NCBI RefSeq assembly: GCF_003725695.1
Contig: NZ_RJSE01000003.1
Coordinates: 343,127 to 407,126 of the forward strand
Length of the DNA: 64,000 nt
Origin: Nocardioides marmoriginsengisoli
Lineage (GTDB): Bacteria > Actinomycetota > Actinomycetes > Propionibacteriales > Nocardioidaceae
Reading direction: 5' to 3'
Shown here: positions 1 through 8,435 of the stretch, one piece after another
How the letters are laid out: each line of letters begins with the position of its first letter
Position numbering within the stretch: position 1 is the first letter of the stretch
Position numbers and translations under genes: made by a program
The notes under the pieces: model-generated
What the model saw: only the letters and a program-made list of their open reading frames with translations
Databases searched by the model: none
What the model was told of the DNA's origin: nothing

Positions 1-366
1 CAGGCGCTGGTCCACCTGACCGGGGCCGAGTTCGACGACCTGTGCCTGGTCCCGCGTCTGGAGCTTCCGATCATCGGCGGCCTGGCCTCGATCCGGCTGC
101 ACACCGGCGACGCGGTGGGCCTGCGCGACGTCACCCTCTCGGCGGCGCAGACCAGGGCGGGAGTCGACCTGCCCGCCACCGTGATCGGCGCGGCCGCCGG
201 CGACCAGGGGCTGACCCCGGGCGGCTTCATGATCGAGACCGCGCGCACCCGGGGCGGCGTCGACCTCGAGCGGGTCGAGATGCAGGCCTACGGCCTGGTG
301 CTGGCCGACGGGATCACGTTGCGCTCGCTCAAGGTCCGACCCGCCCTCGGCGACCAGCACTGCTGA
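1..366 (+). CDS. DUF6230-like protein, C-terminal part (5' end outside window)
   Basis: The reading frame is open from the first base and ends at TGA 364-366, so only the last 121 residues are visible. The visible part has short beta-rich segments (LCLVPRLELPIIGG, then GFMIETARTRGGVDLERVEMQAYG) and ends in QHC. This spacing resembles, from memory, the C-terminal half of the DUF6230 family of exported actinobacterial proteins, which have no assigned enzymatic role. No catalytic motif is visible. The stop overlaps the start of the DUF445 gene by one base (TGATG), so the two are probably co-translated. The family assignment is moderate; a signal peptide would lie outside the window. Confidence 0.55.
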   Translation, partial: QALVHLTGAEFDDLCLVPRLELPIIGGLASIRLHTGDAVGLRDVTLSAAQTRAGVDLPATVIGAAAGDQGLTPGGFMIETARTRGGVDLERVEMQAYGLVLADGITLRSLKVRPALGDQHC

Positions 367-1634
367 TGCTGCACGCCGTCACGATCCCGCTGTTCACCGG
401 CGTCATCGGCTGGCTGATCAATTGGTCGGGCCTGATCATGCTCTTCGCGCCGACGCACTTCCGCGGCATCAGGGTCCCCGGTCTCGCACTCCTGGCCCGC
501 GCCTTCCCGCGCCGGCTCCAGGAGGTGCCCGGGATGCTGATCGGCGGCCTCGGGTGGCAGGGCATCGTGCCGATGCGGGCCGCGAAGATGGGCAGCATCG
601 CCGTCGACAAGGCGATCTCCCGGCTCGGCACCCCGAGCGACTTCTACCAGCAGCTCGGGCCCGACCAGATCGCCGACCACATCGTCCGGGCCTTCCAGCC
701 GCAGGTGCCGACGCTGATCGAGACGATCATGGTCGCCGAGCACCCCCGGTTGTGGCGGGACATGCCGCCGCGGGCGCGGTCGATGCTGATCGACCGGGTG
801 ACCCGGATGCTGCCGGCGATCATCAGGTCCGTCACCGACCAGATCGGCCTGCACATCGACCAGCTGCTCGACCCGAAGGCGATGGTGATCGACCAGTTCC
901 GTCGGGACCCGTCGCTGGTCGTCCGGATCTTCCGGAACTTCGGCCGCCGCGAGCTCGCGATGATGGTCCGGTTCGGGTTCGTCTTCGGCTTCCTGTTCGG
1001 GATCCCGGTGGCCTATCTCGACCACGTCGTCGGCGCGTGGTGGTTGCTGCCGGTCCTGGGCGTCGTGGTCGGGTGGTGCACCAACCTGCTCGGGATGTGG
1101 CTGATCTTCGCGCCGGCGGAGCCCCGGAAGGTCGGCCCGTTCACCGTCCAGGGCCTGTTCCCGCGCCGGCAGGCCGAGGCGGCCGTCGTGTACGCCGAGC
1201 TGATCGCCGGCGAGGTGATCACCCTGGAGCGGATCGGCCAGCACCTGCTGGAAGGTCCGCGCGGGGACCGCACCCAGTGGCTGGTCCGCACCGCGATGCG
1301 GCCGGCGATCGAGCTGGCCCTCGGCCCGACCCATGCCGCCGTACGGATCGCGATCGGGGCGGAGAAGTTCGACCGGATCAAGGAATCGATGGCGACCGAG
1401 GCGGTGGTCCGCACCATCGGCCCGTTCCAGGACCCCGAGTTCAGCCAGGTCCAGGCGGTGCGGATCCGGGCCCTGATCGCCGAGCGCTGCGCCCAGTTGC
1501 CGCCGGCCCAGTTCGTCGAGATGATGCGCGCCGCGATCCAGGAGGACGAGTGGCTGCTCTACGCGCACGGCGCGATCATGGGCTTCGCCGGCGGCTTGCT
1601 GCACCTGTGGCTCTTCGGCGTCGGGGGGTCCTGA
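366..1634 (+). CDS. DUF445 family membrane protein
   Basis: 422 residues. The start ATG at 366 overlaps the upstream stop by one base. The protein has two copies of the typical DUF445 element: near residues 14-26 (GWLINWSGLIMLFAP) and again near 238-252 (GWCTNLLGMWLIFAP), each followed by a basic stretch with FRG or LFPRRQ. Hydrophobic segments lie at the N terminus, around 198-250 as two spans, and at the extreme C terminus. The region between is amphipathic and probably cytosolic. The family (relatives of YheB/YjiN) has no established biochemical function. A candidate new promoter follows its stop, so it may form a unit with the DUF6230-like gene rather than with the downstream cassette. 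Confidence 0.8.
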   Translation: MLHAVTIPLFTGVIGWLINWSGLIMLFAPTHFRGIRVPGLALLARAFPRRLQEVPGMLIGGLGWQGIVPMRAAKMGSIAVDKAISRLGTPSDFYQQLGPDQIADHIVRAFQPQVPTLIETIMVAEHPRLWRDMPPRARSMLIDRVTRMLPAIIRSVTDQIGLHIDQLLDPKAMVIDQFRRDPSLVVRIFRNFGRRELAMMVRFGFVFGFLFGIPVAYLDHVVGAWWLLPVLGVVVGWCTNLLGMWLIFAPAEPRKVGPFTVQGLFPRRQAEAAVVYAELIAGEVITLERIGQHLLEGPRGDRTQWLVRTAMRPAIELALGPTHAAVRIAIGAEKFDRIKESMATEAVVRTIGPFQDPEFSQVQAVRIRALIAERCAQLPPAQFVEMMRAAIQEDEWLLYAHGAIMGFAGGLLHLWLFGVGGS

Positions 1635-1662
1635 GGCGTCCCACTTTGTTCTCCGCGCCGCG

Positions 1663-1668
1663 TAATTT
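1663..1668 (+). promoter_or_regulatory. candidate -10 hexamer (TAATTT) ahead of the M24-ephD cassette
   Basis: TAATTT lies 28 bp after the DUF445 stop in an AT-richer pocket of a very GC-rich region. The predicted start point is near 1675, giving a leader of about 65 nt to the start at 1742. No convincing -35 box is seen. It suggests that the four downstream genes are a separate transcription unit. Confidence 0.35.
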
Positions 1669-1741
1669 TCGCGGCCGCGTCGAGTCAACACAGATGTACG
1701 GTCCCGCCCGGGACACCACCCCTGCGCAGCAAAGGCGACAG

Positions 1742-2575
1742 ATGCTCACGTCCTACACCCCGGCCGAGCTCGACCGGTTCCGCCAAGTCCAGCAGATCGC
1801 GTACTCCTGCGCCGAGGAGACCGCCGCCTGGCTGGCTCCCGGCGTCACCGAACGCCAGGCCGCGGCCGAGCTGCGCCGGCGCCTGGTCCGGGCCGGCGTC
1901 GAGGATCTCTTCCACGTGCCGTTCGCCTGGTTCGGCGACCGGACCGCGTTCCGGGGTTTCAAGGTGCCGTTCCAGTTCTTCCCCGGCAAGCGGCGGCTGG
2001 CGGAGGGGATGCCGTTCGTCCTGGACTGCGCACCGGTGATCGACGGCTACACCGCCGACATCGGGTACGGCGGCGTGCTCGGCGAGGACCCCGTCTGGGA
2101 GCAGCTCGACCGGGACCTGTCCGAGCTCCGCCCGCTGGTCCTCGACGGCATCCGGGCCGGCCACACCCTGGACGCGATCTACCTGGAGGTCGACGGCAAG
2201 ATCGCATCCCAGGGCAACGACAACCGGCACCGGGTCTACCCGGGCCGGGTGATCGGCCACCAGGTCACCCGCCAGCGCGCGGTCGGGCCGAAGGGCGTCA
2301 CCATGTTCGGCTTCGGCATCCGGACGCTGCAGACCCTCGGACGCGAGTTCGTCGGCGAGGCGATCAAGGGCCGCTCCCCGCTCTGGGCGGACGGCCGGAT
2401 GTCCCGGTTCGTGCCGCCGCCGGGACTGTGGGCCGTCGAGCCGCACATCGGCCACGGTCCCGTCGGCGTGAAGTTCGAGGAGCTCCTGGTGATCACCGAG
2501 GACGATGCGTACTGGCTCGACGACGACGTGCCGCACGTACGCCGGTGGAACGCACGGCTGGACGCGACCTCGTGA
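1742..2575 (+). CDS. M24 family (methionine aminopeptidase/prolidase fold) metallopeptidase
   Basis: 277 residues from ATG 1742, chosen because AAAGG (1731-1735) sits 6 nt upstream. An in-frame ATG at 1694 would add 16 residues and has no clear ribosome site. The pita-bread metal ligands are all present: D95 (VLDCAP), D106 (TADIGY), H173 (IGHQV), E233 (VEPHIG) and E246/E247 (KFEELL). An active two-metal hydrolase is therefore plausible, although the sequence is far from true methionine aminopeptidases and the substrate is unknown. The stop overlaps the next start (GTGA), making it the first gene of a coupled four-gene cassette. A role in processing a partner or a small amide substrate of that cassette is only a guess. 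Confidence 0.85.
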   Translation: MLTSYTPAELDRFRQVQQIAYSCAEETAAWLAPGVTERQAAAELRRRLVRAGVEDLFHVPFAWFGDRTAFRGFKVPFQFFPGKRRLAEGMPFVLDCAPVIDGYTADIGYGGVLGEDPVWEQLDRDLSELRPLVLDGIRAGHTLDAIYLEVDGKIASQGNDNRHRVYPGRVIGHQVTRQRAVGPKGVTMFGFGIRTLQTLGREFVGEAIKGRSPLWADGRMSRFVPPPGLWAVEPHIGHGPVGVKFEELLVITEDDAYWLDDDVPHVRRWNARLDATS

Positions 2576-4347
2576 CCGCCCAGCCCGGACCGACCACGGT
2601 CCCGCACCGGGTGGCCTGCACCGACGGGGTGCGGTTGGCGGCGTACGAGACCGGGGACCGCGGTCTGCCGACGGTGGTGGCGGTGCACGGCTACCCCGAC
2701 GACCACACCGTCTGGGACGGGGTCGTCGCCGCCCTGGCCGGCCGTTTCCGGGTCGTCACCTACGACGTCCGCGGGGCTGGTGCCTCCGACCGCCCGGCGG
2801 CCAAGGCCGCCTACCGGATCGAGCAGCTGGTCGACGACCTCGCCGTGGTCCTGGACCTGCTGGCACCCGACGAGGCGGTGCACCTGCTGGCACACGACTG
2901 GGGCTCGATCCAGACCTGGGACGCCGTCGGCGACGAGCGCTTCGACGGCCGGCTGCGCTCCTTCACGAGCATCTCCGGCCCGTCGCTGGACCAGGCAGGG
3001 GTCTGGCTCCGCGGCTCGGTCCGCCATCCCGTGGCGTCGGCCAAGCAGATCCTCGAATCGTTCTACCTCGGCGTCTTCCAGCTGCCGCGGCTGCCCGAGC
3101 TGCTGGCGCGGGCCGGGGCCATCACCCAGGTGATAGCCGCGTCCAGCAGGCTCCGCCGACCGGACCGGGCCCCCGCGCACGTGACCTCCCGGCTGGACGC
3201 CGCCCACGGTGTCCAGCTGTACCGGGCCAACCTGGCCCGGCTGCTGCGCCCGGCGCCGCGCGTGTGCCGGGTGCCCGTGCAGGTGCTCGCCCCGACGCGC
3301 GACCTGCACGTCTCCGCCCGCCTGCAGACCGAGGCTCCGGCGCCGTACGCCGACACCCTGCACACCCGGGTCGTCGAGGGCAACCACTGGGTCGTCGCCC
3401 AGCGCCCGCACGTGATCGCCCGCTGCGTGGAGGAGTTCGCCGCGTACGCCGACGGTTCGGCACCGCTCTCCCGCCGGACCGGCCCGGTACGCCGGAACGG
3501 CACGTTCGCCGGCCAGCTGGTGGTGATCACCGGAGGCGCCCGGGGAATCGGCCGGGCGACCGCGCTCGAGTTCGCCCGCGAAGGTGCCGACGTGGTGATC
3601 GCCGACATCAACGAGGTCGCCGGCAAGGAGGCGGTCGCGGAGGTCGAGGTGCTCGGCGTGACCGCGACCTTCCACCCGCTCGACGTCAGCGACGCGGAGG
3701 CCTGGACCCGGTTCGCGGACGCGGTCCGCGCCGAGCACGGCGTCCCGGACGTCCTGGTCAACAACGCCGGGATCGGGATGGCGGGAGCGTTCCTGGACAC
3801 CTCCGCCGCGGACTGGGAGAAGATCCTCGGGGTCAATCTCTGGTCGGTCATCCACGGGTCCCGGTTGTTCGGCGCGCAGATGGTCGAGCGCGGCGAGGGC
3901 GGCCGGATCGTCAACGTCGCGTCGGCCGCCGCGTTCGCCCCGAACCGGGTGATGAGCGCCTACGCCACCACCAAGGCCGCCGTGCTGATGCTCACCGACT
4001 GCCTGCGCGCCGAGCTCGCCCGCGACGGCATCGGCGTCACCGCGATCTGCCCGGGGTTCGTGGACACCGACATCTCCGCGACCACCCGGTACGTCGGCGT
4101 GGACGACGGCACCCAGCAGGCCCTGCGGGACCAGGCCGTCCGGTCGTACCGGCGCCGCGGCTACACGCCCGAACGGCTGGCCCGGCACGCGGTCCGCGCC
4201 GCCGCCGCGAACCGGCCGATCGCGGCGATCAGCATCGAGACCAAGCTGCTCCGGCTGGTCCACCGGCTCGCCCCGCCGATCAGCCGGTTCTTCGCCACGA
4301 TCGACCCCACCCAGCTGGACCCGAGCACCTGGAGGAGAACCCGATGA
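2572..4347 (+). CDS. ephD: EphD-like epoxide hydrolase / short-chain dehydrogenase fusion
   Basis: 591 residues from GTG 2572, which overlaps the M24 stop. Residues 1-290 are an alpha/beta hydrolase: HGYPD at 39-43, nucleophile Asp109 in HDWGS, and a late histidine at 272 (NHW). An Asp nucleophile is typical of epoxide hydrolases and dehalogenases. Residues 314-591 are an SDR: TGGARGIG at 320-327, NNAG at 397-400, Ser451, and Y464xxxK468. Length and domain order match mycobacterial EphD (about 592 residues), which acts on lipid epoxides. Nocardioides-type bacteria lack mycolic acids, so the natural substrate here must differ. The downstream stop overlaps the next ATG. The two domains could open an epoxide and then oxidise the resulting alcohol. 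Confidence 0.85.
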   Translation: MTAQPGPTTVPHRVACTDGVRLAAYETGDRGLPTVVAVHGYPDDHTVWDGVVAALAGRFRVVTYDVRGAGASDRPAAKAAYRIEQLVDDLAVVLDLLAPDEAVHLLAHDWGSIQTWDAVGDERFDGRLRSFTSISGPSLDQAGVWLRGSVRHPVASAKQILESFYLGVFQLPRLPELLARAGAITQVIAASSRLRRPDRAPAHVTSRLDAAHGVQLYRANLARLLRPAPRVCRVPVQVLAPTRDLHVSARLQTEAPAPYADTLHTRVVEGNHWVVAQRPHVIARCVEEFAAYADGSAPLSRRTGPVRRNGTFAGQLVVITGGARGIGRATALEFAREGADVVIADINEVAGKEAVAEVEVLGVTATFHPLDVSDAEAWTRFADAVRAEHGVPDVLVNNAGIGMAGAFLDTSAADWEKILGVNLWSVIHGSRLFGAQMVERGEGGRIVNVASAAAFAPNRVMSAYATTKAAVLMLTDCLRAELARDGIGVTAICPGFVDTDISATTRYVGVDDGTQQALRDQAVRSYRRRGYTPERLARHAVRAAAANRPIAAISIETKLLRLVHRLAPPISRFFATIDPTQLDPSTWRRTR

Positions 4348-5237
4348 AGACACCGAAGCGCCAGGAGCCGGCCAAGGTCGTCCTGCAGGCACGCGACGTC
4401 TCCTGGGACTGGTCCGGGCTGCCGCTCCGCTGGATCCCCGGCGAGCCGTTCGCCTCGCACCTGATCAACGTGATGCACCTGCTGCTGCCCGAGGGCGAGC
4501 GCTGGTTCGTGAAGGTGTTCTCCGAGGCACTGCCGCTGATCAAGGACGACCAGCTGCGCGAGGAGGTGATCGGGTTCATCGGCCAGGAGGGGATGCACGC
4601 CTCCGCGCACCAGGGCGTCCAGGACTACTTCAGCGCCCACGACCTGGACACCAGCACCTACGTGCACGAGATCGAGCACGTCTTCGGGCGGCTGCTCGAC
4701 GACCGGGGTCTGAGCGGGCGCCGAGCCGAGGAGTGGTTGATCGAGCGGCTGGCCCTGGTCGCCGGCATCGAGCACCTGACCGCGTTCCTGGGCAACTGGG
4801 TGCTGAACTCGCCGGCTCTCGACGCGGCCGGCGCCGACGCGCGGATGCTGGACCTGCTCCGCTGGCACGGCGCCGAGGAGGTCGAGCACCGGGCGGTCGC
4901 CTACGACGTCTACATGCACCTGGACGGGCGCTACTCCCGTCGGGTCCGCACCTACCTGGTCGCGGTCGGCTACCTCGGCTGGCTGTGGATCCGGGGCGTC
5001 CGGGCGCTGATGAAGGCCGATCCGGGGCTCGGCAAGAAGGACAAGCCGCGGTGGCGCGACCTGTTCCGGACCAAGCGGCGCGGCACCACCCCGGGCTACT
5101 GGGACCTGATCTCGATGTCCTGGCGCTACCTGCGACCCGGCTACCACCCCAGTCACGAGGGCTCCACCAGCCAGGCGGTCGCCTACCTGGCGACGTCGCC
5201 GGCGGCGCTGGCGGCCGAGCAGCACGGTGAGGCATGA
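4344..5237 (+). CDS. PF10118 'metal-dependent hydrolase' family protein, ferritin-like putative diiron enzyme
   Basis: 297 residues; ATG 4344 follows GGAGGAGA and overlaps the ephD-like stop. The family is named metal-dependent hydrolase, but the visible ligand set looks like a diiron four-helix bundle: E82-x-x-H85 (QEGMH), H89, E143-H144 (GIEHL) and E179-x-x-H182 (EEVEH), spaced over helical segments. A hydrophobic stretch around 203-216 (TYLVAVGYLGWLWI) suggests membrane association. The C-terminal 60 residues are basic, with YRPGYHP-like motifs. It lies between an epoxide hydrolase/SDR fusion and an electron-transfer reductase with ATGA overlaps on both sides. An oxygenase role is therefore an attractive inference, not demonstrated. 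Confidence 0.75.
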   Translation: MKTPKRQEPAKVVLQARDVSWDWSGLPLRWIPGEPFASHLINVMHLLLPEGERWFVKVFSEALPLIKDDQLREEVIGFIGQEGMHASAHQGVQDYFSAHDLDTSTYVHEIEHVFGRLLDDRGLSGRRAEEWLIERLALVAGIEHLTAFLGNWVLNSPALDAAGADARMLDLLRWHGAEEVEHRAVAYDVYMHLDGRYSRRVRTYLVAVGYLGWLWIRGVRALMKADPGLGKKDKPRWRDLFRTKRRGTTPGYWDLISMSWRYLRPGYHPSHEGSTSQAVAYLATSPAALAAEQHGEA

Positions 5238-6304
5238 GCCCCGCCGAGCTGGTGGCGGTGCCTGACGAGCCGGCCCTCGGGCTCGCGTTCCGGGCGACCG
5301 CGCGGCTGGTCGCCGTGTACGAGCGGATCTCCGCCGTCTCCGGACGCTTCCGTCCCGAGGTGGTCGCGGTCGACCGGGACCTGCCCGCGGTGGTGCACAG
5401 CGTCCGGCGCGAGGCGGACGGCGTGGTCGGGCTGGAGCTGCGACCGCGCGACCGCGAGCACTTCCCGGCGTGGGAGCCGGGCTGCCACCTGGATCTGGTG
5501 CTCCCGTCCGGGGCGATGCGGCAGTACTCGCTGACCGGTGACCCGGCCGACCTGACGTCGTACCGGATCGCCGTACGGCGGATCCCCGGCGGAGGCGGCG
5601 GCTCGATCGAGGCGCACGGGCTCGCCGTCGGGGACGCCGTGGTGCTGCGCGGGCCGCGGAACGCCTTCCCGTTCATCGAGGCGCCCGGCTACCTGTTCGT
5701 GGCCGGCGGGATCGGGATCACCCCGATCCTGCCGATGATCCGGGAGGCCGTCGCCCGGGGTGACGACTGGGCCTTCGTCTACACCGGGCGCAGCGTCACG
5801 ACGATGCCGTTCCTCGCGGAGGTCGAGCGGCTCGCCACCGAGCACCCCGGCCGGGTCTACCTGCGGCCGGACGACCTGTGCGGCCTGCCGAACGCCGAGG
5901 ACATCCTCGCCGCCGCGCCTCCGGCGGCGACGGTGTACGCCTGCGGTCCGCCGGCGATGGTGGACGCGATCCGGGCCGCGGTGCCCTCCGAGCGGGTCGG
6001 GAGCCTGCACCACGAACGGTTCTCGGCGCTCCCGGTCCGCGGCGGCGAACCGTTCACGGTGCGGCTGCACCGCAGCGGGCGCACCGTCGAGGTGGCGGGC
6101 GACGAGACCGTGCTCACCGCGCTGCGCCGCGAGATCCCGGCGATTGCGTACTCCTGCCAGCAGGGCTTCTGCGGCACCTGCCCGGTCGAGGTGCTGGCGG
6201 GGACGCCGATCCACCGGGACCGGTGCCTGACCGATCAGCAGCGCGAGCACCGGCTGGCGGTCTGCGTCTCCCGGGCCGAGGACGAGCTGGTCCTGGATCT
6301 CTGA
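5234..6304 (+). CDS. flavin reductase with C-terminal 2Fe-2S ferredoxin domain (phthalate dioxygenase reductase type)
   Basis: 356 residues. The flavin-binding motif RQYSL is at 96-100, and the NAD-binding region includes GGIGITP at 158-164 and ACGPP at 236-240. The C-terminal plant-type ferredoxin domain carries Cys308, Cys313, Cys316 and Cys344 (C-x4-C-x2-C-x27-C). It should move electrons from NAD(P)H through flavin and the iron-sulfur cluster to an oxygenase. ATG 5234 overlaps the stop of the PF10118 gene, so that protein is the obvious candidate acceptor. It is the last gene of the cassette; a hairpin follows at 6314-6332. The N-terminal 45 residues before the reductase fold are an unassigned extension. 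Confidence 0.85.
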   Translation: MSPAELVAVPDEPALGLAFRATARLVAVYERISAVSGRFRPEVVAVDRDLPAVVHSVRREADGVVGLELRPRDREHFPAWEPGCHLDLVLPSGAMRQYSLTGDPADLTSYRIAVRRIPGGGGGSIEAHGLAVGDAVVLRGPRNAFPFIEAPGYLFVAGGIGITPILPMIREAVARGDDWAFVYTGRSVTTMPFLAEVERLATEHPGRVYLRPDDLCGLPNAEDILAAAPPAATVYACGPPAMVDAIRAAVPSERVGSLHHERFSALPVRGGEPFTVRLHRSGRTVEVAGDETVLTALRREIPAIAYSCQQGFCGTCPVEVLAGTPIHRDRCLTDQQREHRLAVCVSRAEDELVLDL

Positions 6305-6313
6305 GGAACGCGT

Positions 6314-6332
6314 CCGGCACCGAGCGTGCCGG
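6314..6332 (+). terminator. hairpin after the reductase gene
   Basis: Perfect 7-bp stem CCGGCAC / GTGCCGG around loop CGAGC, 10 bp after the stop at 6304. There is no T-tract, as is common in this GC range. It could end the 1742-6304 transcript. Confidence 0.4.
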
Positions 6333-6400
6333 GCGCGTGCACCTCCGGTCGGCGTGACCACGTACGGCCGCCGCTGGTCGGCAACGGTCGGAGAAGCCCA

Positions 6401-6445
6401 GGCGCGGCGCGGGCGATCCGCGCCGGGCCGTCTGCCGGGCCGTCT
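6401..6445 (-). terminator. hairpin and 12-bp tandem duplication downstream of dapB
   Basis: On the dapB side of the convergent gap, GGCGCGG (6401-6407) pairs with CCGCGCC (6418-6424) across a 10-nt loop. Between this and the dapB stop, GCCGGGCCGTCT is repeated in perfect tandem (6422-6433 and 6434-6445). The hairpin is a possible weak terminator for dapB. Confidence 0.3.
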
Positions 6446-6447
6446 CC

Positions 6448-7233
<786 letters not shown>

Positions 7234-7255
7234 TCAGACCTTCATTGTCGTTTGG

Positions 7256-7271
7256 TAAGGTATACTCCTTA
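7256..7271 (+). promoter_or_regulatory. TAAGG-N6-CCTTA inverted repeat overlapping a TATACT -10 box, upstream of the SatD-like gene
   Basis: TAAGG (7256-7260) and CCTTA (7267-7271) flank TATACT (7261-7266), a near-consensus -10 hexamer. A repressor on this repeat would occlude the promoter. The stretch 7241-7275 is markedly AT-rich for this genome. A further half-site-like TAAGG occurs at 7284-7288, just before the ribosome site GGAGG (7291-7295). Autoregulation by the adjacent HTH protein is inferred. Confidence 0.55.
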
Positions 7272-7302
7272 ACTCAAGCCTGATAAGGCAGGAGGCTGAA
7301 CC

Positions 7303-7920
7303 ATGGCGGTCATCGTCCTCACCGTCGACCAGCGCGGCTCCCAGACCGGCCCCGACCTGGTCCCCGACGTCCTGGAGACCCTCAACGAACCCGGCACCGG
7401 GCGTCCGCTGCGTGGCTTCGAGCGCACGGCCGGCGACGAGGTCCAAGGCGTCCTCGACAACGGCCCCGCGCTGATCGCCCGGGTCGAGGCACTCCTGCGC
7501 GCGGACGCCTGGAACATCGGCATCGGCATCGGCACGGTGGAGAGCCCGCTGCCGACCTCCACCCGGGCCGGTCGAGGCGAGGCGTTCGTGCAGGCCCGCC
7601 AGGCGGTCACCCGTGCCAAGCAGCAGCCGAGCCGGATCAGCGTTGTCGGTGCTCCCGACTACCGTGCAGAGCAGATCGAAACCGTCCTCTGGCTCTGGGC
7701 CGGAGTGTTGACCCGGCGCAGTGTCCGGGGCTGGGAGGTGGCCGACTTGTTCGCAGCAGGACTCACCCACGCCGAGGCGGCGCAGCACCTCGGCATCAGC
7801 AAGTCGGCCGTCTCGCAGCGCGCCCAGGCCGCCGGCGTGATCGAGGCGGACCGGGCCCGGCAGCTCCTCGAGGCGATGGTCGACCAGTCCCTGGTCACCA
7901 TGAAGGAGACCCGTCGGTGA
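7303..7920 (+). CDS. SatD-like protein with C-terminal helix-turn-helix
   Basis: 205 residues; ATG 7303 with GGAGG 7 nt upstream. Residues 1-115 match the SatD pattern as known: a hydrophobic first strand (VIVLTVDQRGS), FERTAGDEVQG at 39-49, the strand NIGIGIGTVE at 71-80, and RGEAFVQARQAVTRAK at 91-106. Residues 155-179 (LTHAEAAQHLGISKSAVSQRAQAAGV) form a helix-turn-helix, so it probably binds DNA. SatD proteins have no settled biochemical role. Its stop overlaps the next start (GTGA), giving a two-gene operon with a membrane protein. The inverted repeat on its -10 box is a natural operator. It splits the dapB / M16 neighbourhood, which suggests insertion. Confidence 0.7.
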   Translation: MAVIVLTVDQRGSQTGPDLVPDVLETLNEPGTGRPLRGFERTAGDEVQGVLDNGPALIARVEALLRADAWNIGIGIGTVESPLPTSTRAGRGEAFVQARQAVTRAKQQPSRISVVGAPDYRAEQIETVLWLWAGVLTRRSVRGWEVADLFAAGLTHAEAAQHLGISKSAVSQRAQAAGVIEADRARQLLEAMVDQSLVTMKETRR

Positions 7921-8429
7921 CGATCGCCGCACTGCTGCTGGCACTCGCCGGCACCCTGCCCGGTTGGTTGCTCAGCGACAAGACCCGCGCCCATCTGCTG
8001 GGCGTGCTGGTGGGCCTCGGTGCTCTCGTCGGCCTCGGCGGCTGGACCCTCTACGACCCGTCGTACAGCGCGGACGGCGAAGCCCTGCGTGCCACCCTGA
8101 TCCTGCTGGTCGCCGTGCTCGCTGCCTTCGGCGGTGGACCGGTGACCGCGGCGGTCCTGCACCGGGTCGACCACGGCGGGCCGATCGAGTCCGCGGGCGA
8201 CGTGCTCAGGGGCGGTGCCTGGATCGGCGCGATGGAACGCGCCGCGATCTTCTGCACCCTGATCGCCGGCTGGCCGGAAGGACTCGCCGTCGTCCTCGCG
8301 ATGAAGGGACTGGGGCGCTACCCCGAGCTCAAGCAGCCGGGCGCGGCTGAACGGTTCATCATCGGGTCGTTCGTCAGCGTGCTGTGGGCGATCGCTTGCG
8401 CGGGCCTCTTGCTCGGCTTGCTGAACTAG
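7917..8429 (+). CDS. small membrane protein, partner of the SatD-like regulator
   Basis: 170 residues from GTG 7917, overlapping the upstream stop by 4 nt. About five hydrophobic segments are visible (roughly 1-20, 27-44, 58-80, 101-126, 146-168). A conserved-looking cytosolic element before the last segment reads GRYPELKQPGAAERFIIGSF. No catalytic residues stand out. The protein is not identified beyond a predicted integral membrane protein; small membrane partners of SatD proteins are known, so functional linkage is inferred from overlap. Its stop lies only 6 bp from the convergent M16 peptidase gene, leaving no room for a separate terminator. Confidence 0.7.
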   Translation: MTIAALLLALAGTLPGWLLSDKTRAHLLGVLVGLGALVGLGGWTLYDPSYSADGEALRATLILLVAVLAAFGGGPVTAAVLHRVDHGGPIESAGDVLRGGAWIGAMERAAIFCTLIAGWPEGLAVVLAMKGLGRYPELKQPGAAERFIIGSFVSVLWAIACAGLLLGLLN

Positions 8430-8435
8430 CGGGGC

